Shown one piece after another: positions 1 through 4,965 of a DNA stretch of 9,837 bases. The DNA lies in the NCBI GenBank assembly GCA_964644375.1, contig CAZXWJ010000154.1:1-9837 (forward strand). The letters run 5' to 3'. The notes under the pieces are model-generated. The model was not told where the DNA came from. It made no database searches and saw only the letters and a list, made by a program, of their open reading frames with translations. Both the position numbers and the translations under genes were made by a program. The stretch's first letter is position 1, and each line of letters opens with the position of its first letter. Source of the stretch: CAYNYM01 sp964644375. Lineage in GTDB: Bacteria > Desulfobacterota > DSM-4660 > Desulfatiglandales > HGW-15.

Positions 1-323
1 TCGATAATTTCGCGTGCCATCCAGAGAGAATAAATATTATTGGTCGTCTCGTATAACGGGCTGAAAATATAGTCGATTTTAATGTCCCCTACCTGCGTAC
101 CTAAAAATTCTTTTATGTGATTTTCCAGATGTCCTGTCACCACAACCAACCTTTTGAAACCATGTTGATTGAGGTTTGAGATCAACCGTTCAAGTATCGA
201 CATGCCATTGACTATTGTCAGACATTTGGGCGCATACTGTGTAAAGGGAAACAAGCGGCTACCCATACCGGCTGCAAGAAGTAATGCTGTGGTCACATGT
301 TCTTCATGGTGATAATTATGCAT
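1..323 (-). CDS. Nucleotidyltransferase (LicC/GlmU-N-like), 5' part only
   Basis: The reading frame runs off the left edge; about 107 N-terminal residues are visible. After a short polar leader (MHNYHHEEHVTT) comes the nucleotide-binding signature LLLAAGMGSRLFPFTQYAPKCL at about residues 13-34, i.e. the GxGxRLxPxTxxxPKxL motif of the NTP_transferase (Rossmann-like GT-A) fold. This is followed by GMSILERLISNL and the segment TTNNIYSLWMA, which resembles the phosphocholine cytidylyltransferase (LicC) and sugar-1-phosphate nucleotidyltransferase group. Such enzymes activate a phosphorylated sugar or choline with CTP, UTP or dTTP in the cytoplasm for surface-glycan synthesis. The ATG at 321-323 is preceded by a purine-rich AAGGAAAGG ribosome site. 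The acceptor-binding half lies outside the window, so the substrate cannot be assigned. Family membership is confident; the LicC-like call is inference from the NNIYSL segment. Confidence 0.85.
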   Translation of the reverse strand, partial: MHNYHHEEHVTTALLLAAGMGSRLFPFTQYAPKCLTIVNGMSILERLISNLNQHGFKRLVVVTGHLENHIKEFLGTQVGDIKIDYIFSPLYETTNNIYSLWMAREII

Positions 324-360
324 CAAATATATATCCTTTCCTTAAATGTGAAATATCTTA

Positions 361-395
361 CTGCAGACATCGATGGAGAAAAAACGAGTCTGCAG
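361..395 (-). promoter_or_regulatory. 8-bp perfect inverted repeat in the leader of the nucleotidyltransferase
   Basis: CTGCAGAC (361-368) and GTCTGCAG (388-395) are exact inverted repeats separated by 19 nt, lying about 40-70 bp upstream of the start at 323. No T-run follows on either strand, so it is not a normal terminator. It could be a dimeric repressor site or a leader hairpin. Confidence 0.4.
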
Positions 396-423
396 CTTAT
401 GAAATTTTCAAGCAATTAAAGAG

Positions 424-460
424 ATTAATAAAATAACGGCCCTGCTAAGCTGCAGGGCCG
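424..460 (-). terminator. Rho-independent terminator of the 529-1200 gene
   Basis: A perfect 9-bp GC-rich stem (CGGCCCTGC / GCAGGGCCG, 437-460) with a 6-nt loop is followed, reading the minus strand, by the T-rich run TTATTTTATTAAT (424-436). It lies about 70 bp beyond the minus-strand stop at 529, so it fits transcription coming from that gene. The plus strand has no T-run after the stem. Confidence 0.75.
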
Positions 461-528
461 ACGTTCCAATGGTTGGGTTAAGTCGATCATGCGAAGGCAA
501 TATAAGAAACCATAGAAATCAACCGCAA

Positions 529-1200
529 CTACAACAGAAATGAGTGGTCATTTGCAAAAGGTGTGGCATTTACACCATCTGTATGTGGAACCAGTACCAA
601 AAATTCACTGTCCCTCTTAACAATATTAAATTTAACTTGCCCCTTCGATTGGCTCATAGAACTACCGTATTTTATAAAGAATTTATCTGGGAGTAAAACT
701 TCGACTACATCTCCTTTTTCGCGCTGGCACAGAAGTACCGCATGATCGAAGCCACCGACCGGGAGGCCTAAAAACCAACGGTGAGGTTGACGTTCTGTGG
801 CAGAGGCAATACCCACTCGTTTTCCCGACTGTGTTCTATAAATAGTCGTTCCTTTAATCAATTGAAGATGAATCCCTTCTCCTTCCAGTTTACTTAAAAA
901 CACCTTTCGTAGTTTTTTCCCTAGCTCTCTTGCCAATGCAAGCGTCGATGAGCTTGACATAGTGTCTTTTCCAAGTGATTGTTTCTTGACGAAACTTGAG
1001 GTAATAACTGGGATAGAATTATTGCCTCTTAATTCCTCTAGCTCTAAAACAATCTGGTCGTGGCGTTTGATTAGAAGTTCAATTTTTTCTAATTTCTTGC
1101 TTTCCAATAGCACCGAATCAGTTTCCTTTTTTCGTGCATAATTGGATATGTTTGACAATATTATGTTTTTCTCTTTTTGTAAGTCGTCCAGAGTAGCCAC
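529..1200 (-). CDS. Hypothetical protein with N-terminal coiled coil
   Basis: A 223-residue protein that I do not recognise. The start is a GTG (1198-1200) with GGAG 8 nt upstream (1209-1212), and a terminator follows the stop, so the transcription unit is complete and monocistronic. Residues about 1-60 are charged and heptad-like (LQKEKNIILSNISNYARKKE, LEKIELLIKRHDQIVLELEEL), suggesting a short coiled coil. Residues about 75-95 are Ser/Lys-rich and linker-like. Residues about 100-215 look like a compact mixed alpha/beta domain (HRWFLGLPVGGFDHAVLLCQ, VVEVLLPDKFF, FLVLVPHT). There is no signal peptide, membrane segment or cysteine cluster, so it is probably cytoplasmic. It is AT-rich. An accessory gene is likely; a DNA-binding or nuclease-type role cannot be shown from the sequence. 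Confidence 0.65.
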   Translation of the reverse strand: MATLDDLQKEKNIILSNISNYARKKETDSVLLESKKLEKIELLIKRHDQIVLELEELRGNNSIPVITSSFVKKQSLGKDTMSSSSTLALARELGKKLRKVFLSKLEGEGIHLQLIKGTTIYRTQSGKRVGIASATERQPHRWFLGLPVGGFDHAVLLCQREKGDVVEVLLPDKFFIKYGSSMSQSKGQVKFNIVKRDSEFLVLVPHTDGVNATPFANDHSFLL

Positions 1201-2076
1201 AACGCTATCTCCATCTGGTTGAAATTATTTGTTCAGGACCGTAGAGTTCCATAGACCAAGTGTAGTGTCAAGTGTTTTATTTTTTGGAGCGTTAGGTGCA
1301 CGTAATCTCTCCGGTTTTTGATTGTCATCAGGGGCGGGGGCAATGAGAAGGTCAGAGATATCACAGGAGATCCTGAAGATGCGATCTGTAGAGGCATGAA
1401 AACATTCAATAAGTTAGCGTGGCCCGACCACGGCCGACACTCAGCCTATTTCCCGGAAGGTTCAAGAAAACATTCCTCACACCCGTTCACTGCGTTCACT
1501 AGAGATCTCAGAAAACAAAGAGACGGCAACTCTGAGTTTACGCTTGCCCCTTTTCGCCAGGAGGGACTTTATGAAGATATTTTAACTTCACGAAAATATA
1601 TTTACCCGGATCAGCAGTGTTGATCCCAGGGTTTGCCCTTATTGTCGGAAGGTGAAAATGGTATTGAAGCAAGTCCTCGACCCATCAGCATGTCCGATGG
1701 GTCCGTGAGAATGGCATCGTTGGAATTAAAACCGATCACGATTTTATTAACCCCGATTACGGGAAACAGGAGACTATGCACTCTTTCTGCAAATTTCCGA
1801 TTCCAGGCTTCAGGAAAGGCACACCGTGCGATCACGGGGTTGGTTATCTGTTTCCAAAACGCTATTCAATTGTCAAAGAGCCCAGAGTTCCAATAAAACC
1901 GTGCCTGGGCTGAGGGTTATTCAATCCCCATAGCCAGGAAAACGCGACTCAGTTCAATCCCGCCGTGGCGGGATATACGGAATGAGGCTGAGGTATGAAT
2001 AACCCCTTATTAAAATTGGACATTTCTCATTATCAAGCGGATTATTATTTACTTCATTTCGCATACACTCTTTAGT
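1201..2076. other. Gene-poor, probably degraded region
   Basis: About 880 bp without a convincing gene. The open frames present overlap each other on both strands and have no ribosome site or recognisable domain. Remnants worth noting: an 18-codon plus-strand stretch starting at ATG 1343 and ending at TGA 1397-1399 (MRRSEISQEILKM...), which recalls the N-terminus of some ISNCY-type transposases but is too short to prove; a CTCAGA/TCTGAG inverted pair near 1507-1536; and a nested inverted repeat at 1914-2005. GTTAGGT occurs at 1291-1297 and again at 2077-2083, 786 bp apart, which would bound one cassette-sized unit if the integron reading of the locus is right. Confidence 0.5.
1914..2005. repeat. 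Nested inverted repeat with central GC hairpin
   Basis: Outer arms GGGTTATTCA (1914-1923) and TGAATAACCC (1996-2005) are exact 10-bp inverted repeats. Inside lie CTCAG (1948-1952) and CTGAG (1988-1992). At the centre is the near-perfect palindrome ATCCCGCC-GT-GGCGGGAT (1957-1974). The central hairpin is the same type as the one at 3893-3908 (TCCCGCC-AT-GGCGGGA), so this is probably a member of the hairpin repeat family found elsewhere in the window. No T-run follows, so termination is not the obvious role. Confidence 0.6.
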
Positions 2077-2077
2077 G

Positions 2078-2686
2078 TTAGGTTTTATGGGAATTAAATG
2101 AACCCAAAATATCATATAGGTTTAAAAGAAATTTGGATAAAGTGATACAAATGAACGGGTTCAATAGCCTCGAATGGGAATCTGGAATCTGGCAGCGTGT
2201 TTCAGCTCTTCAAGATTTGAGAAAAGGTTACGTGCACAGATTCATATCAGAAAATGACTTTTTCCCAGAAACAGATGTTGCTGACGGAGCAATAGAGACT
2301 GTACGTAACGCTGTGGTCGCAATTTACCAGAATGTTATTCGTCCGATACCAGCGTGGGTTTATGATGACGATGATCGAGGGTGGGATTCAGGAAGCCGTG
2401 GTGGGGCAACTCTTATGCTTATTCATTCAGGTTCAGACGACAATGATCCTAAGGTAATAAAACTTTGTTTTGTTCACCAAGGAAAGGAAAAGCTAACCGA
2501 CGTTCTGCCCAGCGGCACAGACTACCTTCTATATGTGGAAGATTTAATCCTGAAACTTCGTGTTCCCGCTTCAGCAATAAAAGTATACGAAGGAAATACC
2601 GTCGTGCATGAGCGAGAGCTCAACATTCGTGGAACCTAACCTCACACTTGTGCCGACCCAAAAAGCCTGGCGGCACAATCCGATTG
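2078..2686 (+). mobile_element. Putative integron gene cassette (RX4H protein)
   Basis: The unit begins after the G of GTTAGGT (2077-2083), a perfect match to the GTTRRRY core. It ends in a 59-bp attC-like site whose R' box is ACCTAAC (2634-2640), the exact reverse complement of GTTAGGT. In an integrated cassette the 5' core and 3' R' box derive from one circular attC and should be complementary; here all 7 positions are. The stop codon of the enclosed gene lies inside R', a common cassette arrangement. No integrase gene or attI is in the window, so this is inference from ends and geometry. Confidence 0.5.
2133..2639 (+). CDS. Hypothetical protein with RX4H (HEPN-like) motif
   Basis: About 168 residues from a TTG at 2133 (ATG 2151 is an alternative); neither start has a strong ribosome site. 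I cannot name the family. Near the N-terminus the helix-like stretch SGIWQRVSALQDLRKGYVHRF contains R30-K-G-Y-V-H35. This is the R-X4-H pattern of HEPN ribonuclease or nucleic-acid-binding domains, followed by a second helix-like segment (GAIETVRNAVVAIYQ). The C-terminal half is beta-like and acidic (VYDDDDRGW, LMLIHSGSDDNDP). The N-terminus is uncertain: ATG 2098 begins another frame reading MNPKYHIGLKEIWIK and then stops, and a one-base gain near the A-run at 2139 would join it smoothly to this frame (IWIK-VIQMNGF). The gene may therefore be frameshifted. Its neighbour is a toxin-antitoxin pair. The HEPN assignment is a suggestion from motif only. Confidence 0.55.
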   Translation: MDKVIQMNGFNSLEWESGIWQRVSALQDLRKGYVHRFISENDFFPETDVADGAIETVRNAVVAIYQNVIRPIPAWVYDDDDRGWDSGSRGGATLMLIHSGSDDNDPKVIKLCFVHQGKEKLTDVLPSGTDYLLYVEDLILKLRVPASAIKVYEGNTVVHERELNIRGT

Positions 2687-2692
2687 TTCGGC
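2634..2692 (+). other. attC-like recombination site, 59 bp
   Basis: Boxes in order: R' ACCTAAC (2634-2640), 7-nt spacer, L' TTGTGCCG (2648-2655), 15-nt loop, L'' CGGCACAA (2671-2678, perfect 8-bp pairing with L'), 7-nt spacer, R'' GTTCGGC (2686-2692, one mismatch to GTTRRRY). The symmetric spacers and 59-bp length match short integron attC sites (the aadA-type site has the same order of boxes). No extrahelical base is evident in the L box, which weakens the case. The stop codon TAA at 2637-2639 lies in R'. Confidence 0.45.
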
Positions 2693-2728
2693 GGAGGGAA
2701 TACAAAAAGCTGCAAATAAATTTAAAGG

Positions 2729-3115
2729 CTACCAGACCGAACGAATTGGGTATTGTGTAATAAGCGGGTCAGGGGTAAGAATTGTTAGAGAATGTTCGAT
2801 AGCCTGACATACAAGCATACGGTCAAAAGGATCTTTGTGGGGAGTAGGCAGTTTATATAGGTGCGAAGTATCATATTCGAACAAATCTAAACGGGTGATC
2901 ATATGCCTTTTTCGCTCTTTGGAAATGAATTTATCAGGTGAAAGAGGAAGAGACAATTTGCCCAAATGATATTTAACATTGATTTCCCAGGCGGAGACAG
3001 CACTCAGATAGACTTCATTTTTAGGATCGGAGAAAACGTCAATTGCCTTAGGCGAGAGCTCCTTACTACCCTTAGTCAACCAGAGAAAAGTGCAGGTGTC
3101 GAGTAAAAGTTTCAC
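2729..3115 (-). CDS. vapC: VapC-type toxin, PIN-domain ribonuclease
   Basis: A 128-residue PIN-domain protein, the usual length for the family. The acidic active-site residues expected for Mg-dependent RNA cleavage are all present: D6 (LLLDTCTFLW), E44 (SAVSAWEI), D95 and D98 (HKDPFDRML) and D116 (LTPDPLI). The HKDPFDR motif and W12/W43 place it in the Sll0205-like subgroup of PIN toxins. It starts with GTG at 3113-3115, overlapping the antitoxin stop by 4 bp (GTGA), so the two are translationally coupled. Toxins of this class cut tRNA or rRNA in the cytoplasm until held by the antitoxin; the exact target cannot be read from sequence. The protein appears intact. Confidence 0.93.
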   Translation of the reverse strand: MKLLLDTCTFLWLTKGSKELSPKAIDVFSDPKNEVYLSAVSAWEINVKYHLGKLSLPLSPDKFISKERKRHMITRLDLFEYDTSHLYKLPTPHKDPFDRMLVCQAIEHSLTILTPDPLITQYPIRSVW

Positions 3116-3366
3116 GAGTCTTCGCCATTAAATGCAGCAACAATATCATCCGGTAGAGGGTCAAAAAAAGAGCCGCTGATGTTAAAGTCAGGATATTCTT
3201 TGCCTGCCAGGCCAATTGGACGCTTTTTATTTGGGAGCGCCGCAATCGGTTTTATTTCAGCAATAGGCACATTCCGTTTGCAGACTATTACTGTTTCTCC
3301 ATTGCTGACTTTTGCAAGGAAACTCGAGAAGTGCGTTTTTATTTCATTTATATTTAAACTTATCAT
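3112..3366 (-). CDS. Phd/YefM-family antitoxin
   Basis: An 84-residue protein from the ATG at 3364-3366. The N-terminal domain (MISLNINEIKTHFSSFLAKV, then GETVIVCKRNVPIAEIKPI) is the classic Phd/YefM fold, which dimerises and binds the operon's own promoter. The C-terminal tail (about residues 45-84: GLAGKEYPDFNISGSFFDPL, then PDDIVAAFNGEDS) is the disordered toxin-binding part. The family normally starts a few residues before NINEIK, so I chose ATG 3366. Upstream in-frame ATGs exist at 3384, 3387 and 3396 but have no better ribosome site. The AAGG before 3366 is unusually close, so the true start is not settled. It is the first gene of the toxin-antitoxin operon, ahead of vapC, and presumably autoregulated. 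Confidence 0.88.
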   Translation of the reverse strand: MISLNINEIKTHFSSFLAKVSNGETVIVCKRNVPIAEIKPIAALPNKKRPIGLAGKEYPDFNISGSFFDPLPDDIVAAFNGEDS

Positions 3367-3397
3367 GACCTTATAAAAAGTCATCATGTTGGTCATG
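3364..3397. promoter_or_regulatory. Inverted repeat over the antitoxin start, possible operator
   Basis: CATGACC (3364-3370) and GGTCATG (3391-3397) are exact 7-bp inverted repeats 20 nt apart, enclosing a second TGAC/GTCA pair (3366-3369 and 3380-3383). Phd/YefM proteins bind palindromes at their own promoters, so this is a plausible autoregulatory site. It overlaps the candidate start codons at both ends, so an RNA-level role (start-codon sequestration) is also possible. Confidence 0.45.
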
Positions 3398-3498
3398 TCA
3401 ATTGTATATTAACCCAATCGAAACGACACCGTTGATGACGTATAAGCACAGTTTAATCATGCCATCAGCTATAATATATGATAAATGGCCTAAATTAA

Positions 3499-3654
3499 GG
3501 AGATCCGAATTATTACAATCGGTTTGGATTCAGGAATTATTCAGATCTGGTTCATGAGGGGATCCCACAAGAGGTTTTTCTTGCCTTGCCGTTCAATGAA
3601 AAGGTCCCGAAAGGTACTATTGAGTTTCATAATAGTTTCTTGGCAACAGGCTAA
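3499..3654 (+). pseudogene. C-terminal remnant of a GNAT N-acetyltransferase (YhbS-like)
   Basis: Reading from 3499 the plus strand gives GDPNYYNRFGF, then LVHEGIPQEVFLALPF and GTIEFHNSFLATG before TAA at 3652-3654. This is the end of COG3153/YhbS-type GNAT proteins, where GxPxYYxRFGF is the late acetyl-CoA-fold segment and VPxEAFxAL...GTVxYHxxF closes the protein. The in-frame codon just before is a stop (TAA 3496-3498) and no upstream part can be found, so about two thirds of the gene, including the pyrophosphate-binding motif, is gone. The natural C-terminus seems kept; the stop lies within GGCTAAC, another RYYYAAC-like string. The gene is non-functional. Confidence 0.75.
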
Positions 3655-3668
3655 CTAGTTTTCATCCA

Positions 3669-3933
3669 GTCCCGCTGCTGAAGCGGGATTTCGCAACCCG
3701 CCCGAGGCGGGTAAATCACGGCATCAATCCGCCGGAGGCGAACAAGTCTGCGAGGTTTCTTGTGCGACGTACTGCTCGTACGTCTCCCCGCAACCTCTTG
3801 TTTTGACTGAGGGCCGTCCTTGGCCCTCGCCCTACGGGTAGCCTGTGGCTGTCCAATTCCGCTATCCTGCGGAATTGTCCTTGAACTTGCAATCCCGCCA
3901 TGGCGGGACTGAATTGAAAACTCACTCGTGCCC
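3669..3933. repeat. Dense hairpin repeat block
   Basis: At least six GC-rich stem-loops in 240 bp: TCCCGC/GCGGGA (3670-3688), ACCCGCC/GGCGGGT (3696-3712), GACGTAC/GTACGTC (3766-3784), GAGGGCC/GGCCCTC (3809-3828), AATTCCGC/GCGGAATT (3855-3876) and TCCCGCC/GGCGGGA (3893-3908). The block ends in a 25-bp tail (3909-3933) that recurs at 5248-5272 with one mismatch. The first two hairpins form a module that recurs inverted at 9055-9094. Open frames across the block are low-complexity and read the palindromes, so I do not call a protein. It resembles a REP/composite palindromic repeat; it lies between a broken GNAT gene and the small Fe-S gene. Confidence 0.75.
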
Positions 3934-4000
3934 ATATTTTATATGCATCAAAAGATGCTCTTCGAAGAACTAAGGTCTTAAAGCAGTCTAGGGGCAAAGA

Positions 4001-4258
4001 ATGATTGAGATAAAATCAAGCTTTCCAAAACGAAATAAATTCAATGATGAAGATCTTGTATGTTACTGCTTTGAGTACACGAAAAAAGATATTGAGAATG
4101 ATTTCAATGAAAATGGCAGATCTATCATCTACCAAAAAATAGTCCTTGAGAAAAAGACCGGCGGATGCCATTGCTCCTCAATGAATCCAAGCGGCAACTG
4201 ATGTTTGGCTGATGTCCACCAGGTGGTGGAATCGTTCAAAAAGAAAAAGAGCATGTAA
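4001..4258 (+). CDS. BFD/CopZ-N-like [2Fe-2S] protein, probable selenoprotein
   Basis: An 85-residue protein if the in-frame TGA at 4199-4201 is read as selenocysteine (Sec67); a 66-residue truncation otherwise. ATG 4001 follows a good AGGGG ribosome site 6 nt away. Visible motifs: C21-Y-C23, C56-H-C58, then NPSGN-U67-C68-LADVHQVV. In BFD-like proteins and the N-terminal domain of CopZ copper chaperones the pattern is VCYC ... CxC ... NPxGxCC, whose cysteines bind a [2Fe-2S] cluster. The TGA sits at the first Cys of the final CC pair, and conserved sequence continues beyond it to TAA at 4256-4258. A SECIS-like hairpin lies just downstream. The fold suggests a small cytoplasmic electron-transfer or metallochaperone protein. 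The alternative is a nonsense mutation; the exact Cys position and the hairpin argue against it. Confidence 0.75.
4211..4233 (+). promoter_or_regulatory. Bacterial SECIS-like hairpin
   Basis: TCCACC (4215-4220) pairs perfectly with GGTGGA (4225-4230) around the loop AGGT. The stem extends through GAT/ATC (4211-4213 with 4231-4233) past a single bulged G4214. The loop guanines are 21 and 22 nt after the TGA at 4199-4201. Bacterial SECIS elements sit inside the coding region just after the UGA, with a short stem and a loop carrying GU; in E. coli fdhF the loop is AGGUCU at a closely similar distance. The fit is good, but SelB recognition cannot be shown from sequence alone. Confidence 0.6.
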
Positions 4259-4321
4259 CAACGGGCCGGACAAGGATGCTCTTAAAAAGCGGGCGCGCAG
4301 TTGTTTGTCCGATCGTTGGGC
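4256..4321 (+). other. attC-like site between the Fe-S gene and tag
   Basis: The stop codon TAA begins TAACAAC (4256-4262, imperfect R'). Then come a 4-nt spacer, CGGACAA (4267-4273), a 31-nt loop, TTGTCCG (4305-4311, perfect 7-bp pair), a 3-nt spacer and GTTGGGC (4315-4321, perfect GTTRRRY). CAAC in R' pairs with GTTG in R''. The spacers are shorter than in classical attC sites and no extrahelical base is seen, so this is a moderate candidate. The tag start codon follows R'' by 11 nt. Confidence 0.35.
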
Positions 4322-4332
4322 GTGAGGCAGAC

Positions 4333-4914
4333 ATGACCAGATGCGAATGGTGTGGGAGTGATCCCCTATACATCGCTTATCATGACGGCGAATGGGGTGT
4401 TCCCGTTCATGATGAGAGCCTCCTGTTTGAGTTCCTGATTTTGGAAGGAGCGCAGGCCGGACTGAGTTGGCTGACAATCCTGAAAAAACGAGAGAATTAT
4501 AGGAAGGCGTTTCACAACTTCGATTATGGTCGTATCGCCAACTACACAGAAACGGATGTTAGACGCCTGCTTGCCGATTCCGGTATCGTGCGCAATCGTC
4601 TTAAGATCGGATCGGCCATAAAGAACGCACGGGGAGTTATTAACATCCAAGAGGAGTTTGGCTCATTGGACTCATATCTCTGGCGCTATGTTGATGGCAT
4701 TCCTAAGCAAAACGAATGGAAATCCATGGCAGAACTTCCGGTGAATACCGCAATATCGGACATGATGAGTAAGGATTTGAAGAAACGTGGATTCAACTTT
4801 GTTGGCTCAACGATCTGCTACGCATTTATGCAGGCCGTAGGCATGGTAAACGATCACACAACAGATTGTTTTCGGTACGAGGAAATCAAGCAACTTGCCC
4901 GACAAGCGGGTTGA
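4333..4914 (+). CDS. tag: DNA-3-methyladenine glycosylase I
   Basis: Monofunctional base-excision repair glycosylase that removes N3-methyladenine (and less efficiently 3-methylguanine) from alkylated DNA. The 193-residue protein from ATG 4333 matches the family length. The structural zinc ligands are at the E. coli Tag positions: C4, H17 (YHDGEWG), H175 and C179 (NDHTTDCFRY). The base-recognition residues E38 and W46 lie in LEGAQAGLSW, and the helix-hairpin-helix region covers about residues 80-110. I chose ATG 4333 over the upstream ATG 4276 because GTGAGG lies 5 nt before it, MTRCEWC is the family N-terminus, and the zinc-site numbering then fits exactly. It is a single gene between two attC-like sites. 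Intact and probably active; no regulatory (Ada) box is evident. Confidence 0.96.
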   Translation: MTRCEWCGSDPLYIAYHDGEWGVPVHDESLLFEFLILEGAQAGLSWLTILKKRENYRKAFHNFDYGRIANYTETDVRRLLADSGIVRNRLKIGSAIKNARGVINIQEEFGSLDSYLWRYVDGIPKQNEWKSMAELPVNTAISDMMSKDLKKRGFNFVGSTICYAFMQAVGMVNDHTTDCFRYEEIKQLARQAG

Positions 4915-4955
4915 GCCTATCTCGCAAACTTGGCGACTCACCCGTAACGTTATCC
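4897..4955 (+). other. attC-like site at the 3' end of tag, 59 bp
   Basis: GCCCGAC (4897-4903) differs at one position from GCCCAAC, the complement of the core GTTGGGC that precedes tag. A 3-nt spacer follows, then CGGGT-T-GAG (4907-4915), which pairs with CTCACCCG (4937-4944) over 8 bp leaving one unpaired T. A 4-nt spacer and GTTATCC (4949-4955) close the site. The single extrahelical base in the L box and the 59-bp length are attC hallmarks. R' has GAC in place of AAC and R'' is imperfect. The tag stop codon is inside L'. Confidence 0.35.
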
Positions 4956-4965
4956 TAGAGGAACA

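Noticed and set aside
1343..1399. MRRSEISQEILKM peptide as a transposase N-terminus.
   Set aside because: Only 18 codons before a stop and no downstream transposase sequence in any frame; kept as a note, not called as an insertion sequence.
1318..1896. Open frames of 74-101 residues on both strands in the gene-poor zone.
   Set aside because: No recognisable motifs, no ribosome sites and mutual overlap on opposite strands. The plus frame reading HDFINPDYGKQETMHSFCKF near 1735-1800 looked protein-like but I could not connect it to any family.
3649..3720. attC site at the end of the GNAT remnant (GGCTAAC containing the stop codon).
   Set aside because: No GTTRRRY core with matching L boxes could be found within about 150 bp downstream; the hairpins there belong to the repeat family.
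3669..3933. CRISPR array or tRNA-like cluster in the hairpin block.
   Set aside because: The hairpins differ in sequence and spacing with no constant direct repeat, and no tRNA cloverleaf or conserved T-loop is present.
3651..3997. Two overlapping minus-strand open frames of about 93 residues (MGTSEFSIQ... and MPLDCFKTL...).
   Set aside because: They read through the palindromic repeat block, are Arg/Pro/Ser-rich without domain features, have no ribosome sites, and overlap each other; they are translations of the repeat.
4001..4201. The small Fe-S gene as a simple 66-residue protein ending at TGA 4199.
   Set aside because: It would end just before the conserved CC pair, while the following codons keep the family C-terminus in frame and a SECIS-like hairpin follows; readthrough explains the data better.
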